The notes below the pieces were generated by a model. That model did no database searches. It saw only the letters and a list, made by a program, of their open reading frames with translations, and was not told the origin of the DNA. The position numbers and the translations under genes are program-made. DNA of 64,000 nucleotides from the NCBI GenBank assembly GCA_963674975.1, contig OY771913.1, positions 930,001 to 994,000 on the forward strand, written 5' to 3'. How positions within the stretch are numbered: position 1 is the first letter of the stretch; the number at the start of each line of letters is the position of its first letter. The DNA comes from UBA4781 sp963674975 (GTDB lineage Bacteria > Chloroflexota > Anaerolineae > Anaerolineales > Anaerolineaceae). Below, one piece after another: positions 29,137-38,034 of this stretch.

Positions 29137-30570
29137 TTAATCTCTCCTTTTTTCAATTTCATCCCAGTTAACAGATTCGCTCTGATATTTCCTGAATTCG
29201 ATCGTTTTTTTTCTTTGATATAGTTCATCGATTATTCGGTTTAATAATATTTCTGACATTTCATTCACCTTAATCGGTTGCTGTCCGATCCTGCTCCCAA
29301 TAATTGGTTCTATTAAACGAATCAAATCATTCCAACTTAAAACTGTAGAAAAATAGGGTCTTGAAAAAGGAGGATAAGTGAACGTAATATTATTTGTCTC
29401 ATCCCAACATAAAATCATTTTCAAGTCCGTATAAGCGTTCCAATCTATCAAATTATTTAGCCTTGGAAAATGCTGGTTGATCCCATCCATATTCCGAGCC
29501 GAATTTAGCCATCCCATAAGATCATCTTTGATATCTTCCAATTCATCAGGAGCTTTTGAAGAATTATTATCAAGACGTAACATTGCTTTTTCCAAGGCAA
29601 ATTCAATAGAACCATAACCAAACGGTTTACCATACCCAAGCTTGTGACGAATTAGATCCTCCGGTAATAAAGAAAGGATTAAAAGGATTAATATTGTTTT
29701 AGGAAGCTTATTTATATAGATCCTGAAAACCTGGCTCTCCTGTCCTTCTTCAACACATTCAATAGAACGTTCGTAAAAACTTTTAGGATCGGCATAGTGC
29801 CAGATCGTCTGGCTCTCAGGATCATAAAAAGCCACACAGGTGAGCGGAACTTGATGAAAATAGAATTTTCTACCCCTTAGTTTGCTCCCAACGAATTCGG
29901 CTGCTCTGAATTCTCCCTGGTTTACATTTCTTCTTCGAATTTCTCCCGGTTCAAAATACCACCAGCTTGATATATTTGGCTTCCCTCCCCCCATAAATGC
30001 CCTGGAATCAAGATAGGGGGTCCAGTATCTATTTTCTTCCAGATCAGCCTCTGTAAAGAAAGCATCTTCAAACCAGACCCTGGATTTTAATGCAAAAGAT
30101 TCCTGGTCATCATCTTTCTCTGAGACTAAACCAAATAGATAAGTTGCCGTGTCAATTTTTCCGCATTGGGGATTAGGAATATAATCAGGGTTTGGCAGGG
30201 CATCTTTTAGCTTGAATCCAATATGACGTCCTTGAACATCCCGAGGTCTGCCGTTTTCTTTTTCATAATTATCATTTGCCTGAGAAACCCACCCATTTGT
30301 AAGAGCTTCAATATAAGAGCGAATGCATCCACGAATCGTACTTGCGGGAATACAAGGGGATCCCATTGTTCTAAAAAATTTATTAACTCTATCACCCTTT
30401 TCCCCCACAATATGAACAGGGGTTAGCGCTTTGATCTTCAGTTCGATATATCCAGAATAGGTTTCTTCACCATCCTCGAATTCAGCGATCGTTTTTAATG
30501 TGGGCGCACTGGAAAACCTTACAAAATCAAATGGATTGGGATTATGCACTTCATTATTTTGATTATACAT
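29137..30570 (-). CDS. type III RAMP protein, TIGR03986-like (Cas7-like)
   Basis: The 477-residue protein opens with NPFDFVRFS, resembling the PYNFV start of TIGR03986-family CRISPR RAMPs. It has a ferredoxin-like strand ending LTPVHIVG, then IPASTIRGCIRSYIEAL (74-90), the typical RAMP loop and helix. A glycine-rich segment KLGYGKPFGYGSIEF lies in the second half. Such proteins form part of the Cas7 backbone or its cap in type III complexes that bind crRNA. Its start overlaps the preceding RAMP gene by eight bases, and the S-4TM gene follows after 11 bp. A catalytic aspartate for target RNA cutting is not obvious. Confidence 0.75.
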   Translation of the reverse strand: MYNQNNEVHNPNPFDFVRFSSAPTLKTIAEFEDGEETYSGYIELKIKALTPVHIVGEKGDRVNKFFRTMGSPCIPASTIRGCIRSYIEALTNGWVSQANDNYEKENGRPRDVQGRHIGFKLKDALPNPDYIPNPQCGKIDTATYLFGLVSEKDDDQESFALKSRVWFEDAFFTEADLEENRYWTPYLDSRAFMGGGKPNISSWWYFEPGEIRRRNVNQGEFRAAEFVGSKLRGRKFYFHQVPLTCVAFYDPESQTIWHYADPKSFYERSIECVEEGQESQVFRIYINKLPKTILILLILSLLPEDLIRHKLGYGKPFGYGSIEFALEKAMLRLDNNSSKAPDELEDIKDDLMGWLNSARNMDGINQHFPRLNNLIDWNAYTDLKMILCWDETNNITFTYPPFSRPYFSTVLSWNDLIRLIEPIIGSRIGQQPIKVNEMSEILLNRIIDELYQRKKTIEFRKYQSESVNWDEIEKRRD

Positions 30571-31513
30571 AATCAGGTAATCTCTCTTTCTTTAGTTCGA
30601 AACAATTCCATAACCCCGCGAATATTTCTTTAGTTTTTGAAATTGAGTCCTGTTTAGGTTCAGCGATACTGCTGCCTTCCCCTAATATTTCCTCTATATT
30701 GATATTTGGCGCCAGCCAAAGGTTGTATTGTTCATGATCCAAGGTCATCCGCCCCTTTCCAACACTTGCCAACGCTCCAAAGCGGATCATTCCATATTCG
30801 ATCTCTCTTGCCCAAAGTTTAAAAAGCCCCAGATCTCTTGTTGTTGGATTACTTATATAAAATTCAACATTTATTTCATTTTCAGGGGAAAGCTCCAGAA
30901 ATTGATGCAGCCCTCCAAATTTTGAAGCAAGTGAGATGCGATCTAATGGATTTCGGATCTTTATTTCCGAGCCTTCGGGGAGTTGATCGATCATTTCTTC
31001 TATTTCCACTCCACTCTCATCATATTGTTTCTTGATCACATTCTTTATATCCATTTTTTCAGTTTCCAGGATCAAACGACCGGCTTGACCTATAGAATCG
31101 TCCACGTTTGATGAATTCACAGCGATACCAAATAAGTCCACCAAGTAATCTATTCCACTATCAGGAGTATTTAAACCCTTTTTTATGGCTTGGAGAACAC
31201 AATCATCTTCTTTCATATCTTTCAACAACTCTGAAAAAAGAGAATAATAAGTGGGATCAATCAGATTCTGAATACAGAAAGATCTTAAAGCTCCTCGAAT
31301 ACTGCTGGCTGGAATTTGATAATATAGTTTTAATTCTCCGTTTTCGAATACATACTGAGTACTTAGATCTGATATTTGAGATCCTTCATCACGATCACCT
31401 GAAACAACCTTAAAAACATGCCCATCTCGAAACACCAGGGGAGTGATGCATTTCAGGTTCCATCGGACTTTAAAAACTCCCCACACGGAATTATTGATAC
31501 CATTTTCCCTCAT
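30563..31513 (-). CDS. type III RAMP protein (Cas7/Csm3-like)
   Basis: The 316-residue protein carries the RAMP pattern LKCITPLVFRDG followed by IPASSIRGALRSF (67-79). The C-terminal glycine-containing strand is RFGALASVGKGRMTL. It is distinct in sequence from the other RAMPs of the operon and is probably one fixed subunit of the effector complex. Asp residues at 30, 40 and 42 precede the RAMP loop and could include a cleavage residue. The ATG follows directly on the stop of the previous gene, with a GGGGA site, which indicates tight coupling. Confidence 0.75.
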   Translation of the reverse strand: MRENGINNSVWGVFKVRWNLKCITPLVFRDGHVFKVVSGDRDEGSQISDLSTQYVFENGELKLYYQIPASSIRGALRSFCIQNLIDPTYYSLFSELLKDMKEDDCVLQAIKKGLNTPDSGIDYLVDLFGIAVNSSNVDDSIGQAGRLILETEKMDIKNVIKKQYDESGVEIEEMIDQLPEGSEIKIRNPLDRISLASKFGGLHQFLELSPENEINVEFYISNPTTRDLGLFKLWAREIEYGMIRFGALASVGKGRMTLDHEQYNLWLAPNINIEEILGEGSSIAEPKQDSISKTKEIFAGLWNCFELKKERLPDYV

Positions 31514-31514
31514 T

Positions 31515-32438
31515 CTATTTTCCCCATTCCTGTTTCATTTCTCTTTTTACATCGGCAATTAGCTGATCTTGATCAACTTGTGAGAGTTCTGGTAATGAGA
31601 AGTATCCAGCTTGATTATCAATTGCAGCTTCCATCTGACTGCTCTCTCCAAAATGAGAAACTAAAGATAAAGCCCATTGATTGATATTTGCCGCTTCCAG
31701 GCAATATATTTTATTAAGAATAAATTTAAATCTTCCGTATCCTCTTCCACTTCTTGCGCCGATACGAATCGGGAATATCTCAGAATTGAAACCCTGAAGG
31801 GCAAAGAAAAGGATCCCTAACTCTTGCTTGTCCAAATTTTGTCCAACAATATTGAACTCAAAAGTAATACCAGGATATACAACCTCAGCATTGTACAGCA
31901 TATGTGGAAGAGCCGTTCCGGTTGTTGGGTCAATAGCAACTGAAGTGTCAATATAGCAGTAAGGATTAGTGCTGTTGTTTACAGTACGGTAATTTTGGGG
32001 TTCAGATGAGATACAATTCGCATCCCAAAATTCTACCTTCCCTTGCTGCAATGGTGTTCCAAAAAGGATTTCAAGTGCACTGAATTCATCTCTGATTTTT
32101 AAAATTTGATTTTCCTGACTTAATTCTGAAAATTCATCCGAGTGATATTCATGCGTATCTGCCCAATTCTTATTTATTCCGCTGAGGATACTTGCCAGCC
32201 AATGACGCATTACACCTCGAATAGAACTTCCCGGAATATAAGGCTTTTCAGAACCGTCTTTAACGATCTCACTGATCTTGGGATTGTCCTGATCATTTTC
32301 ATCTATTTGTGCTTCATTATTGGATTCCTGAAGTATCTCCTCGCCGGTACCAATATGTAATGGCGTAAGGGTAGTTAACTGACCGGTGATTCTAAATCTG
32401 TTCGTGAAATTATCTCCTTTAAGTGATTTTGCCATCAT
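31515..32438 (-). CDS. type III RAMP protein (Csm3-like Cas7)
   Basis: The 307-residue protein has LTPLHIGTGEEI and then YIPGSSIRGVMRHWL (67-81), the clearest Csm3-like pair in the operon. The C-terminal glycine-rich ARSGRGYGRFKF completes the Cas7 pattern. Asp 61, just before the IPGSSIRG loop, sits where Csm3 places its target-RNA-cleaving aspartate; whether it acts is inference. I set the start at the ATG at 32438, which overlaps the stop of the fused RAMP gene and follows GGGAGAGG. Csm3 subunits polymerise along the crRNA. Confidence 0.78.
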   Translation of the reverse strand: MMAKSLKGDNFTNRFRITGQLTTLTPLHIGTGEEILQESNNEAQIDENDQDNPKISEIVKDGSEKPYIPGSSIRGVMRHWLASILSGINKNWADTHEYHSDEFSELSQENQILKIRDEFSALEILFGTPLQQGKVEFWDANCISSEPQNYRTVNNSTNPYCYIDTSVAIDPTTGTALPHMLYNAEVVYPGITFEFNIVGQNLDKQELGILFFALQGFNSEIFPIRIGARSGRGYGRFKFILNKIYCLEAANINQWALSLVSHFGESSQMEAAIDNQAGYFSLPELSQVDQDQLIADVKREMKQEWGK

Positions 32439-34279
32439 TTTTCCTCTCCCATCGGAACTTGATTTTCCCAATGTAATCTTAGATTGACAATGATTTCACC
32501 AAAACCATTTTGTGGTATAAAGGGACAAGTTTTCCATTCAGGGGTATTGTATTCACGATATTTATCAACTGCCCACTTTGGTAACGGCAGCCCTCCCTTT
32601 TTCCAATCTTCCACTTTTTTACGAGCCGCTTTTTCATTTTCTACTTGAAATATAAAAACACTTCCAGCTTGAGTAAGATAATATGGATAATAATGATTAG
32701 GTTTTGTCTTTCGCTCATAAGTACCCAAATAGCGATGATATATATATCCTCCCATAAAAGATTGACTGGCATAGAAATCAATCATTTTAAGACTGTTATT
32801 TGAGATTTCTTCCCAGAATTCCTTATAAGGATCATGCAAAGTGCTTACACTATATTTTCTTACCTCTTCAGGATCCAGCATAATCGCATCGGATTGAAGT
32901 ACGATGATGACTTTATCCTGATAAATATCATCAAATGTCTCTCGGTTTAATTGGATATGATCAGGTACAACATCTACTTTCGTCCGAGAATTCTTTTTTC
33001 CTATTCTGTCCAGGAAAATGCTTGCCGCTTTACCAAATTGTTTCATAACTTCTGCTCGGTCACTTTCAGGAACTTCAGAAAAATCAGCATATGAAACCCA
33101 ATAGATTGGATCGCCGTTGCGATCTTCTGGAAGAATAGAAGAATAGCTAAAAAGCTGCCCTTCTCGGGACCGCCTGGAGTTATCATCAATTTCTACATTT
33201 GTTTTATAAATCTCTTCTGGATATACCTCATCAAAATATTCTCGACCGTTTTTCCAGTCAATAAAATACGTGGGAGCCAGTTCAGCATACATCGGGTATT
33301 GACCAGCCAGTGCAACATCATATTCTTTATGATTAAATTCAACTGTTGAAATAGGGATCTTTACTGGTCGGATATTTTCATTTTTAGTAGGGAAAGCATG
33401 TGTAATTCTTATCTTCTCAAAATACTCTACCAATTTTTTATAATCCGAATAATCATCTGCAGTTTCAGACGAAAGTTCACGATAGATGGGTTTAATATTG
33501 TGACCTCTATTAATACCAGCGGTAAGAGCACCTTTCAAAAGACCACCGGTAAATATTTTTTCAGATTTTACGAAGTTCGTCTTACGTTTTTTAACCCCGC
33601 CGATGGTAATTGCTTCTTGAGGACGAATAATTATTTGACATTGAGTATCGTTGTTATTTAATGCTTGAAAACTCGAATATGCGTTTTCGCAGGTCTCAGG
33701 GAGAGAAATCGAATAATGAGACAGCCTTCCAAAACCAACCCCCTTTTCAGCACCAATGTTTGGCAGCCACTGCAAAGCCAGTGCTAATAATTTTGTAATT
33801 TTCTTAGCCGCTTCTAGATCTTCTGCATGATATTCTACTTTCCCCTTCCATATAGAATCAGTATTAGAAGCAAATAGGTCTTCGATATTTCGTAATTGCT
33901 GATCAGAAGCTGTAAGGGTCGTAGGATTTATTGAAGTTCTTGCTCGGAATGATCCCTCATTATTCGTTCCTTGAAGAATGAAGGAGTCAAATTGTAGAAT
34001 TCCATGATTTGGCTCATATGATCCTTCATCACTGGGTGACCCAAAAAGTGTGGGGATATCAATTTCTACGTTTTGTAAAGCAGAAATTGAAGCAAGCTCT
34101 TCCAAAGCCATACGTATCTTCCCCTTTATATGCGTGTCTGCAATTTCAGGACGCCCAGAGTGATTTCGACGGAAAGATTTGTCAAAGCCATAGGTTTCTG
34201 TTGTGCCGGATGCAGTAAGAAACGGACCCTTTATTGTTAATATTATAGAATTTCGGAATTTCTTCACTTCTCCTCCCAA
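32435..34279 (-). CDS. Cas7-Cas5 (Csx10-like) fused RAMP protein
   Basis: The 614-residue protein contains two RAMP units. The N-terminal unit has LTIKGPFLTASG, then RPEIADTHIKGKIRMALEE, and ends in GAEKGVGFGRL (176-186), a full Cas7 layout. From about residue 212 a second unit begins (IIIRPQEAITIGG, IFTGGLLKGALTAG at 242-255). It ends with SFMGGYIYHRYLG and a C-terminal GFGEIIVNLR, resembling Csx10/Csm4-type Cas5. Cas5 binds the crRNA handle and contacts Cas10. Asp 33 in GFDKSFRRNH is a possible catalytic residue. It overlaps cas10 by 16 bases. Fusions of Cas7 and Cas5 are known in some III-D variants. Confidence 0.75.
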   Translation of the reverse strand: MGGEVKKFRNSIILTIKGPFLTASGTTETYGFDKSFRRNHSGRPEIADTHIKGKIRMALEELASISALQNVEIDIPTLFGSPSDEGSYEPNHGILQFDSFILQGTNNEGSFRARTSINPTTLTASDQQLRNIEDLFASNTDSIWKGKVEYHAEDLEAAKKITKLLALALQWLPNIGAEKGVGFGRLSHYSISLPETCENAYSSFQALNNNDTQCQIIIRPQEAITIGGVKKRKTNFVKSEKIFTGGLLKGALTAGINRGHNIKPIYRELSSETADDYSDYKKLVEYFEKIRITHAFPTKNENIRPVKIPISTVEFNHKEYDVALAGQYPMYAELAPTYFIDWKNGREYFDEVYPEEIYKTNVEIDDNSRRSREGQLFSYSSILPEDRNGDPIYWVSYADFSEVPESDRAEVMKQFGKAASIFLDRIGKKNSRTKVDVVPDHIQLNRETFDDIYQDKVIIVLQSDAIMLDPEEVRKYSVSTLHDPYKEFWEEISNNSLKMIDFYASQSFMGGYIYHRYLGTYERKTKPNHYYPYYLTQAGSVFIFQVENEKAARKKVEDWKKGGLPLPKWAVDKYREYNTPEWKTCPFIPQNGFGEIIVNLRLHWENQVPMGEEK

Positions 34280-35850
34280 TATGGAATATAATCCCAGAGA
34301 TCACTTAGAAAATACCACCGCTGTTCAGAAGTAGATTCAATAGCCGTAATTGCATCCTGTACTTCTTCACGGTATTCCTTATCGACCAACTCTATCATTC
34401 TTTTGTTTATAGCTTCTTTTTCAGTAGAGTTCCTTACCTGCAATGCTTGAATTATTTTGATTATTTTTCCAAAAGATAAATTCTTTCTCAGAATAGCAAG
34501 CTGCTTCATAAGCGCGGGCATTTCATGAGCTTTTATCAAAAGATCTTTATATTCCGCTCTTTTATTTTTATCGACGTTTTCGTCTTCCAATTCTTTGGTT
34601 CCAGCATTCATTAGATTATCTTTTTTTACTTCTAATTTATAGTAATCTTCTATAAACTCATCTAAATCACCGGTCAACATATCAAAAGATTCAAGTACTA
34701 AATAATGAAAAACATCCCCTTGTTCATGAGTTATCCATCCATCATGATCTGTATTATCGTTACTCTCTTTTTTCTGTATATCTGTTTTGGCTTTTTGCAT
34801 CAATTTATCAGCCAATTCCCTAATCTGCAAGATTGGAGCATTATGATGGCAAAAGATAACTCCTGCACGATGAGTCAGAGGTATTCCTTTAAAGTTAAGT
34901 TCTTCGGATAATTTGTAAAATAATCTTAGAACATCCCACCCTTTCCATGCTGGTATAACCAGCATTACCTCATCCCCTCCCCACAATAGTATTTCCAGCC
35001 TAAGAGCAGGATTCCCCTTTTCATCAATTGTCACAAAATCAGGATCTGATTTTGCTTTTTTTAAGAGTTCTTTTAGAAAAAGGTCTCTAAAACCGTCCTG
35101 AATAACTCTATCAAATTTTGTTCTTGTTTCATCGTCAATACATTTCGCTTTTCTAATCTTCCCAAATGTGTTCCCGTCGATATATAGAAAGGCAATTTTG
35201 CCATTTAATACGCCTTTGGATGAGTCCCTGGCTAACAATCCCAGATCTTTGGTACATATTTCATCTTTATATTCATCTCCCAGTAATTCCTTGAAAAGTT
35301 TGTGTTTGATCTCTCGTCCACGTTCTCTCCTGAAATGAGTGGAAGCACTGATCATTTCCCCTTCATCAGGGTTCTGACTGATAATATATTGCTTTACACC
35401 AGGTCTCCATCCATCTAAAAAACACTCAATATTTGCTTCCCCAAATTCAGGTATGGGAATTGTAGGAAAACGCCACTGATCTCTTCTTATCTGCGCTTGA
35501 AGAGTTTCAGAAATAACTCTAAATCCTTGACCTTCATCTTCAATACATGCGATCATAAAAGTAGCATGACCTTGTGTGTTTTCATTCAAAAAATTCCGAA
35601 TTTTTTTGAGAAGATCATTTTTTACTTTTTCTGTTGCTTCAAATTTAAATAAACCGATACTTGCTGCAGTACTAATAGGATTAAGTTCATCAGGAAAACT
35701 CTTCTCTAGTTTTCTGATTGTTTCTAGAAGTATGAAACTGCCCCCTCTAATTGTGCTGATATCATATGTATCAAAAATGAAATTGCTGGTGTTTACAGCT
35801 TCTATTTGAATATAATATTTTTTCTTTTTAATATTTAAGACATTCAACAT
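34264..35850 (-). CDS. cas10: compact Cas10-like protein without HD nuclease domain
   Basis: The 528-residue protein is short for Cas10 (commonly 700-1000). The first palm-like domain starts at once (YYIQIEAVNTSNFIFDT, then RGGSFILLE at 35-43), so no N-terminal HD nuclease is present. The second palm has LYIDGNTFG with metal-ligand Asp 225, and GGDE at 291-294 in place of the usual GGDD. This predicts nucleotide cyclase or oligoadenylate synthase activity but no DNA cutting. The C-terminal 130 residues are helical, like the Cas11-like end of Cas10. TAAGGATGGG precedes the ATG. It is the first gene of the operon and presumably makes the signal that activates the effector. Confidence 0.82.
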   Translation of the reverse strand: MLNVLNIKKKKYYIQIEAVNTSNFIFDTYDISTIRGGSFILLETIRKLEKSFPDELNPISTAASIGLFKFEATEKVKNDLLKKIRNFLNENTQGHATFMIACIEDEGQGFRVISETLQAQIRRDQWRFPTIPIPEFGEANIECFLDGWRPGVKQYIISQNPDEGEMISASTHFRRERGREIKHKLFKELLGDEYKDEICTKDLGLLARDSSKGVLNGKIAFLYIDGNTFGKIRKAKCIDDETRTKFDRVIQDGFRDLFLKELLKKAKSDPDFVTIDEKGNPALRLEILLWGGDEVMLVIPAWKGWDVLRLFYKLSEELNFKGIPLTHRAGVIFCHHNAPILQIRELADKLMQKAKTDIQKKESNDNTDHDGWITHEQGDVFHYLVLESFDMLTGDLDEFIEDYYKLEVKKDNLMNAGTKELEDENVDKNKRAEYKDLLIKAHEMPALMKQLAILRKNLSFGKIIKIIQALQVRNSTEKEAINKRMIELVDKEYREEVQDAITAIESTSEQRWYFLSDLWDYIPYWEEK

Positions 35851-36450
35851 AATTTCCCATCCTTATTAATCCAAATTATTCCTTGTTGAAAAGAACACTC
35901 ACCTGTAATGGTTTCGCCTATTTTGGTTATTACAAAATATTTAAATAAAATTGGTCAGACTTGGCAGAGTTGAAGCAAGGAGATTCCTGAGACCAATAAA
36001 GACTAAAAACAATAAAAGAGAAATTTTTGAAGTATGTAGATGTTATGGATAATATAAAATCGAATATGGAACCTGTGATCAATTCATCACAAATTTTTCT
36101 ATTGCGCTTATTATCCAATATCTTTATATGCATCAATAGTTCCCACCTGTATATTTAGATATTTTCTATTCCCACAAATTTATGAATTAAATTCTCTATA
36201 TATAATATACTAATTTTCGAAAAAACTAATATTTTTCTACTCAATTTCTAGAGCAACTCTGTTTTCAGAACTCAATAATAATTCCCTCTTAGCCAGAATA
36301 TACACACAAATTAACCTATAATTGTTCAAACGTGAAACCAATCCTTCTACTCAACAAATTTTCAGCTTTTTTATCAGCAAATACCATCTATAATCACAAA
36401 TGGAAAATATCAGATGAAAACTTGAAAGATGAAGGATTGTCAGATCAATT
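35851..36450. other. AT-rich intergenic region upstream of cas10
   Basis: About 600 bases without a credible gene lie between the divergent cas10 and the membrane protein at 36451. The stretch is visibly richer in A and T than the genes on either side. It must hold the cas operon promoter on the - strand, but I could not pick a convincing -35/-10 pair. A TATAAT at 36318-36323 could serve the + strand gene. Short open frames here show no recognisable features. Confidence 0.5.
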
Positions 36451-38034
36451 ATGTGGATCAAAGAAAATATCGAACGCCTTTTTAAAAATATATCCGGTCA
36501 GCAAATCGCCGAACTCGCCCTTTATCCGCTCACGATGCTCCTTTCCGGGATCTTCCGCCTGGGTGAAACGCTGGTTTCGCTGCGCATGTTGAAGAAAGAG
36601 CAATGGGAATACCTGTGCTTCTCCATCAGGAGCGGGCTTTCTTATTTATTCTATGATACCCAGGCGCTGAATTTCGAATACTTCCGGCGTAAAGATACCA
36701 GCCCCTATCTGGGTTTTGGGAACTACCCCATGTCGCGCTGGTTCAGCTATTCCAAGATCGCCATGATCACCGCGAAAAACTGGAAACCGGTGCTGGTTCC
36801 GATCTGCATGTTCCTGTGGCTTGCCAGCCACCTGATCTGGATACAGTCATTTGCTATTGGATACGTTCTGCTATTCATGGGACTGCTGCTCATCAGTTCG
36901 GCTTTTTTCCATCAGGCTTTTACCGCCCAGAACTACAACGTGCTGGGCTGGGTCTTCTTCCCGCTGGGGATGTACGGCTTGCTGACCGGCAATCTTTTAC
37001 TGACCGCCGTCGGCTGGCTGGGCGCCGGAGCGTTCTCGATCACCGCGCTGGCAGTCGCAGCATTTTTCACCATCACCTGCTGCATCCGGGATCATTCTGC
37101 TCTCCTTCTTCTATCCTTATTACCCGGTATGCTTGCCCTGCTGGTTCAATGCATCCTTTCTCTGGATATCAAAAACCTGAGAGAGAACATCCGTAATATT
37201 CTGCAGCGCATTGGAGCGAGTGAAAAACAGAATACCTATAAGCGAACTTCTTCCAAAGGATTGCAGACCGGGATCTTTTATTTCTTGATCTTTCTCGTTG
37301 CTGCGCTTGCCTGTTTTTATTTTCAGACCGGCACTCTGCCCTGGCTCGGGATCACCGCCCTGCTGGTCATTCTGGTTAATACTTTCCTTTTCCGTTTTGC
37401 CGACCCGCAGTCCATCCAGATCATGCTGATGACCGCCGGCTTTTCGATCACACTGGAAAATCCGACCCTGCTGCAGGGGATCTTTTTCTGGCTGCTGATC
37501 GCTCCGCCGGCTTTTATTTTCTACGGTACGCAGAAGATGAAAGATTTTGTGATCATGCCGGAGCGAAAATTAAAATCCATAGCCCCCATTCTGCAGGGCG
37601 TGGAGGACTTACTTACTCCGGTGAATTCCGGGCAGAAAGTACTCTTCGCGTTCAACGACCCCGGGGGGATCTATGAAAATCTCTTCGACGGCTACCGCTG
37701 GCTGCTGGAAGTGCCGGCGTATATCGCCACCAAAAGAAAATTCCTCTTTTTGCCCACCTGGTGGACGGTATTCGAAGCCATCGCGCAAGAATCGCCCGCA
37801 TTCTGGGGGCGCTCGGTGGATGCAGTGCAGCGCAATGCCGCGAACCTTGGCATGGATTACGTCATCATCTATCAAGAAGAAGACGAAGAACTGGATAATA
37901 AATGGAAAACCGGCGGCTTTCGGCTGCTGCGTACATTCTCGTGGAAAGAACACGCCGACCTGCTCGATCAGGAAAAGGTGCTTTTAAAAGATCCCCCGGT
38001 CTGGTTCCTGCTGCAGCGGGGAAAGGCAGAATGA
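36451..38034 (+). CDS. polytopic membrane protein of unknown function
   Basis: The 527-residue protein has an amphipathic N-terminal stretch, then about ten hydrophobic helices between residues 110 and 365. A soluble C-terminal domain of around 150 residues begins near LKSIAPILQGVEDLL. No known motif is recognisable. Its architecture (helices then a globular tail) and position beside sugar-modifying genes recall the membrane protein at 15796-17787. The stop overlaps the ATG of the downstream DNA glycosylase by four bases, an odd coupling of unrelated functions. Treat it as hypothetical. Confidence 0.6.
   Translation: MWIKENIERLFKNISGQQIAELALYPLTMLLSGIFRLGETLVSLRMLKKEQWEYLCFSIRSGLSYLFYDTQALNFEYFRRKDTSPYLGFGNYPMSRWFSYSKIAMITAKNWKPVLVPICMFLWLASHLIWIQSFAIGYVLLFMGLLLISSAFFHQAFTAQNYNVLGWVFFPLGMYGLLTGNLLLTAVGWLGAGAFSITALAVAAFFTITCCIRDHSALLLLSLLPGMLALLVQCILSLDIKNLRENIRNILQRIGASEKQNTYKRTSSKGLQTGIFYFLIFLVAALACFYFQTGTLPWLGITALLVILVNTFLFRFADPQSIQIMLMTAGFSITLENPTLLQGIFFWLLIAPPAFIFYGTQKMKDFVIMPERKLKSIAPILQGVEDLLTPVNSGQKVLFAFNDPGGIYENLFDGYRWLLEVPAYIATKRKFLFLPTWWTVFEAIAQESPAFWGRSVDAVQRNAANLGMDYVIIYQEEDEELDNKWKTGGFRLLRTFSWKEHADLLDQEKVLLKDPPVWFLLQRGKAE

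Noticed and set aside
32435..34279. A type III-E single-protein effector (gRAMP/Cas7-11)
   Set aside because: The protein is only 614 residues with two RAMP units, and separate cas10 and other RAMP genes are present.
34264..35850. Cas10-like protein as a stand-alone minimal CRISPR polymerase (mCpol)
   Set aside because: It is longer, has two palm-like domains and a helical C-terminus, and leads an operon of RAMP genes, which is a Cas10 layout.
27213..35850. cas1, cas2, csm6 or CARF genes
   Set aside because: I looked for them in all frames of the cas region and saw none; no protein there has a Cas1, Cas2, HEPN or CARF-like pattern.
35930..36136. 68-codon frame on the - strand upstream of cas10
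   Set aside because: AT-rich, no ribosome site and no recognisable motif; more likely part of the cas promoter region.
36332..36592. 86-codon frame overlapping the start of the membrane protein gene
   Set aside because: It is in another frame, overlaps the ATG at 36451 and has no family features.
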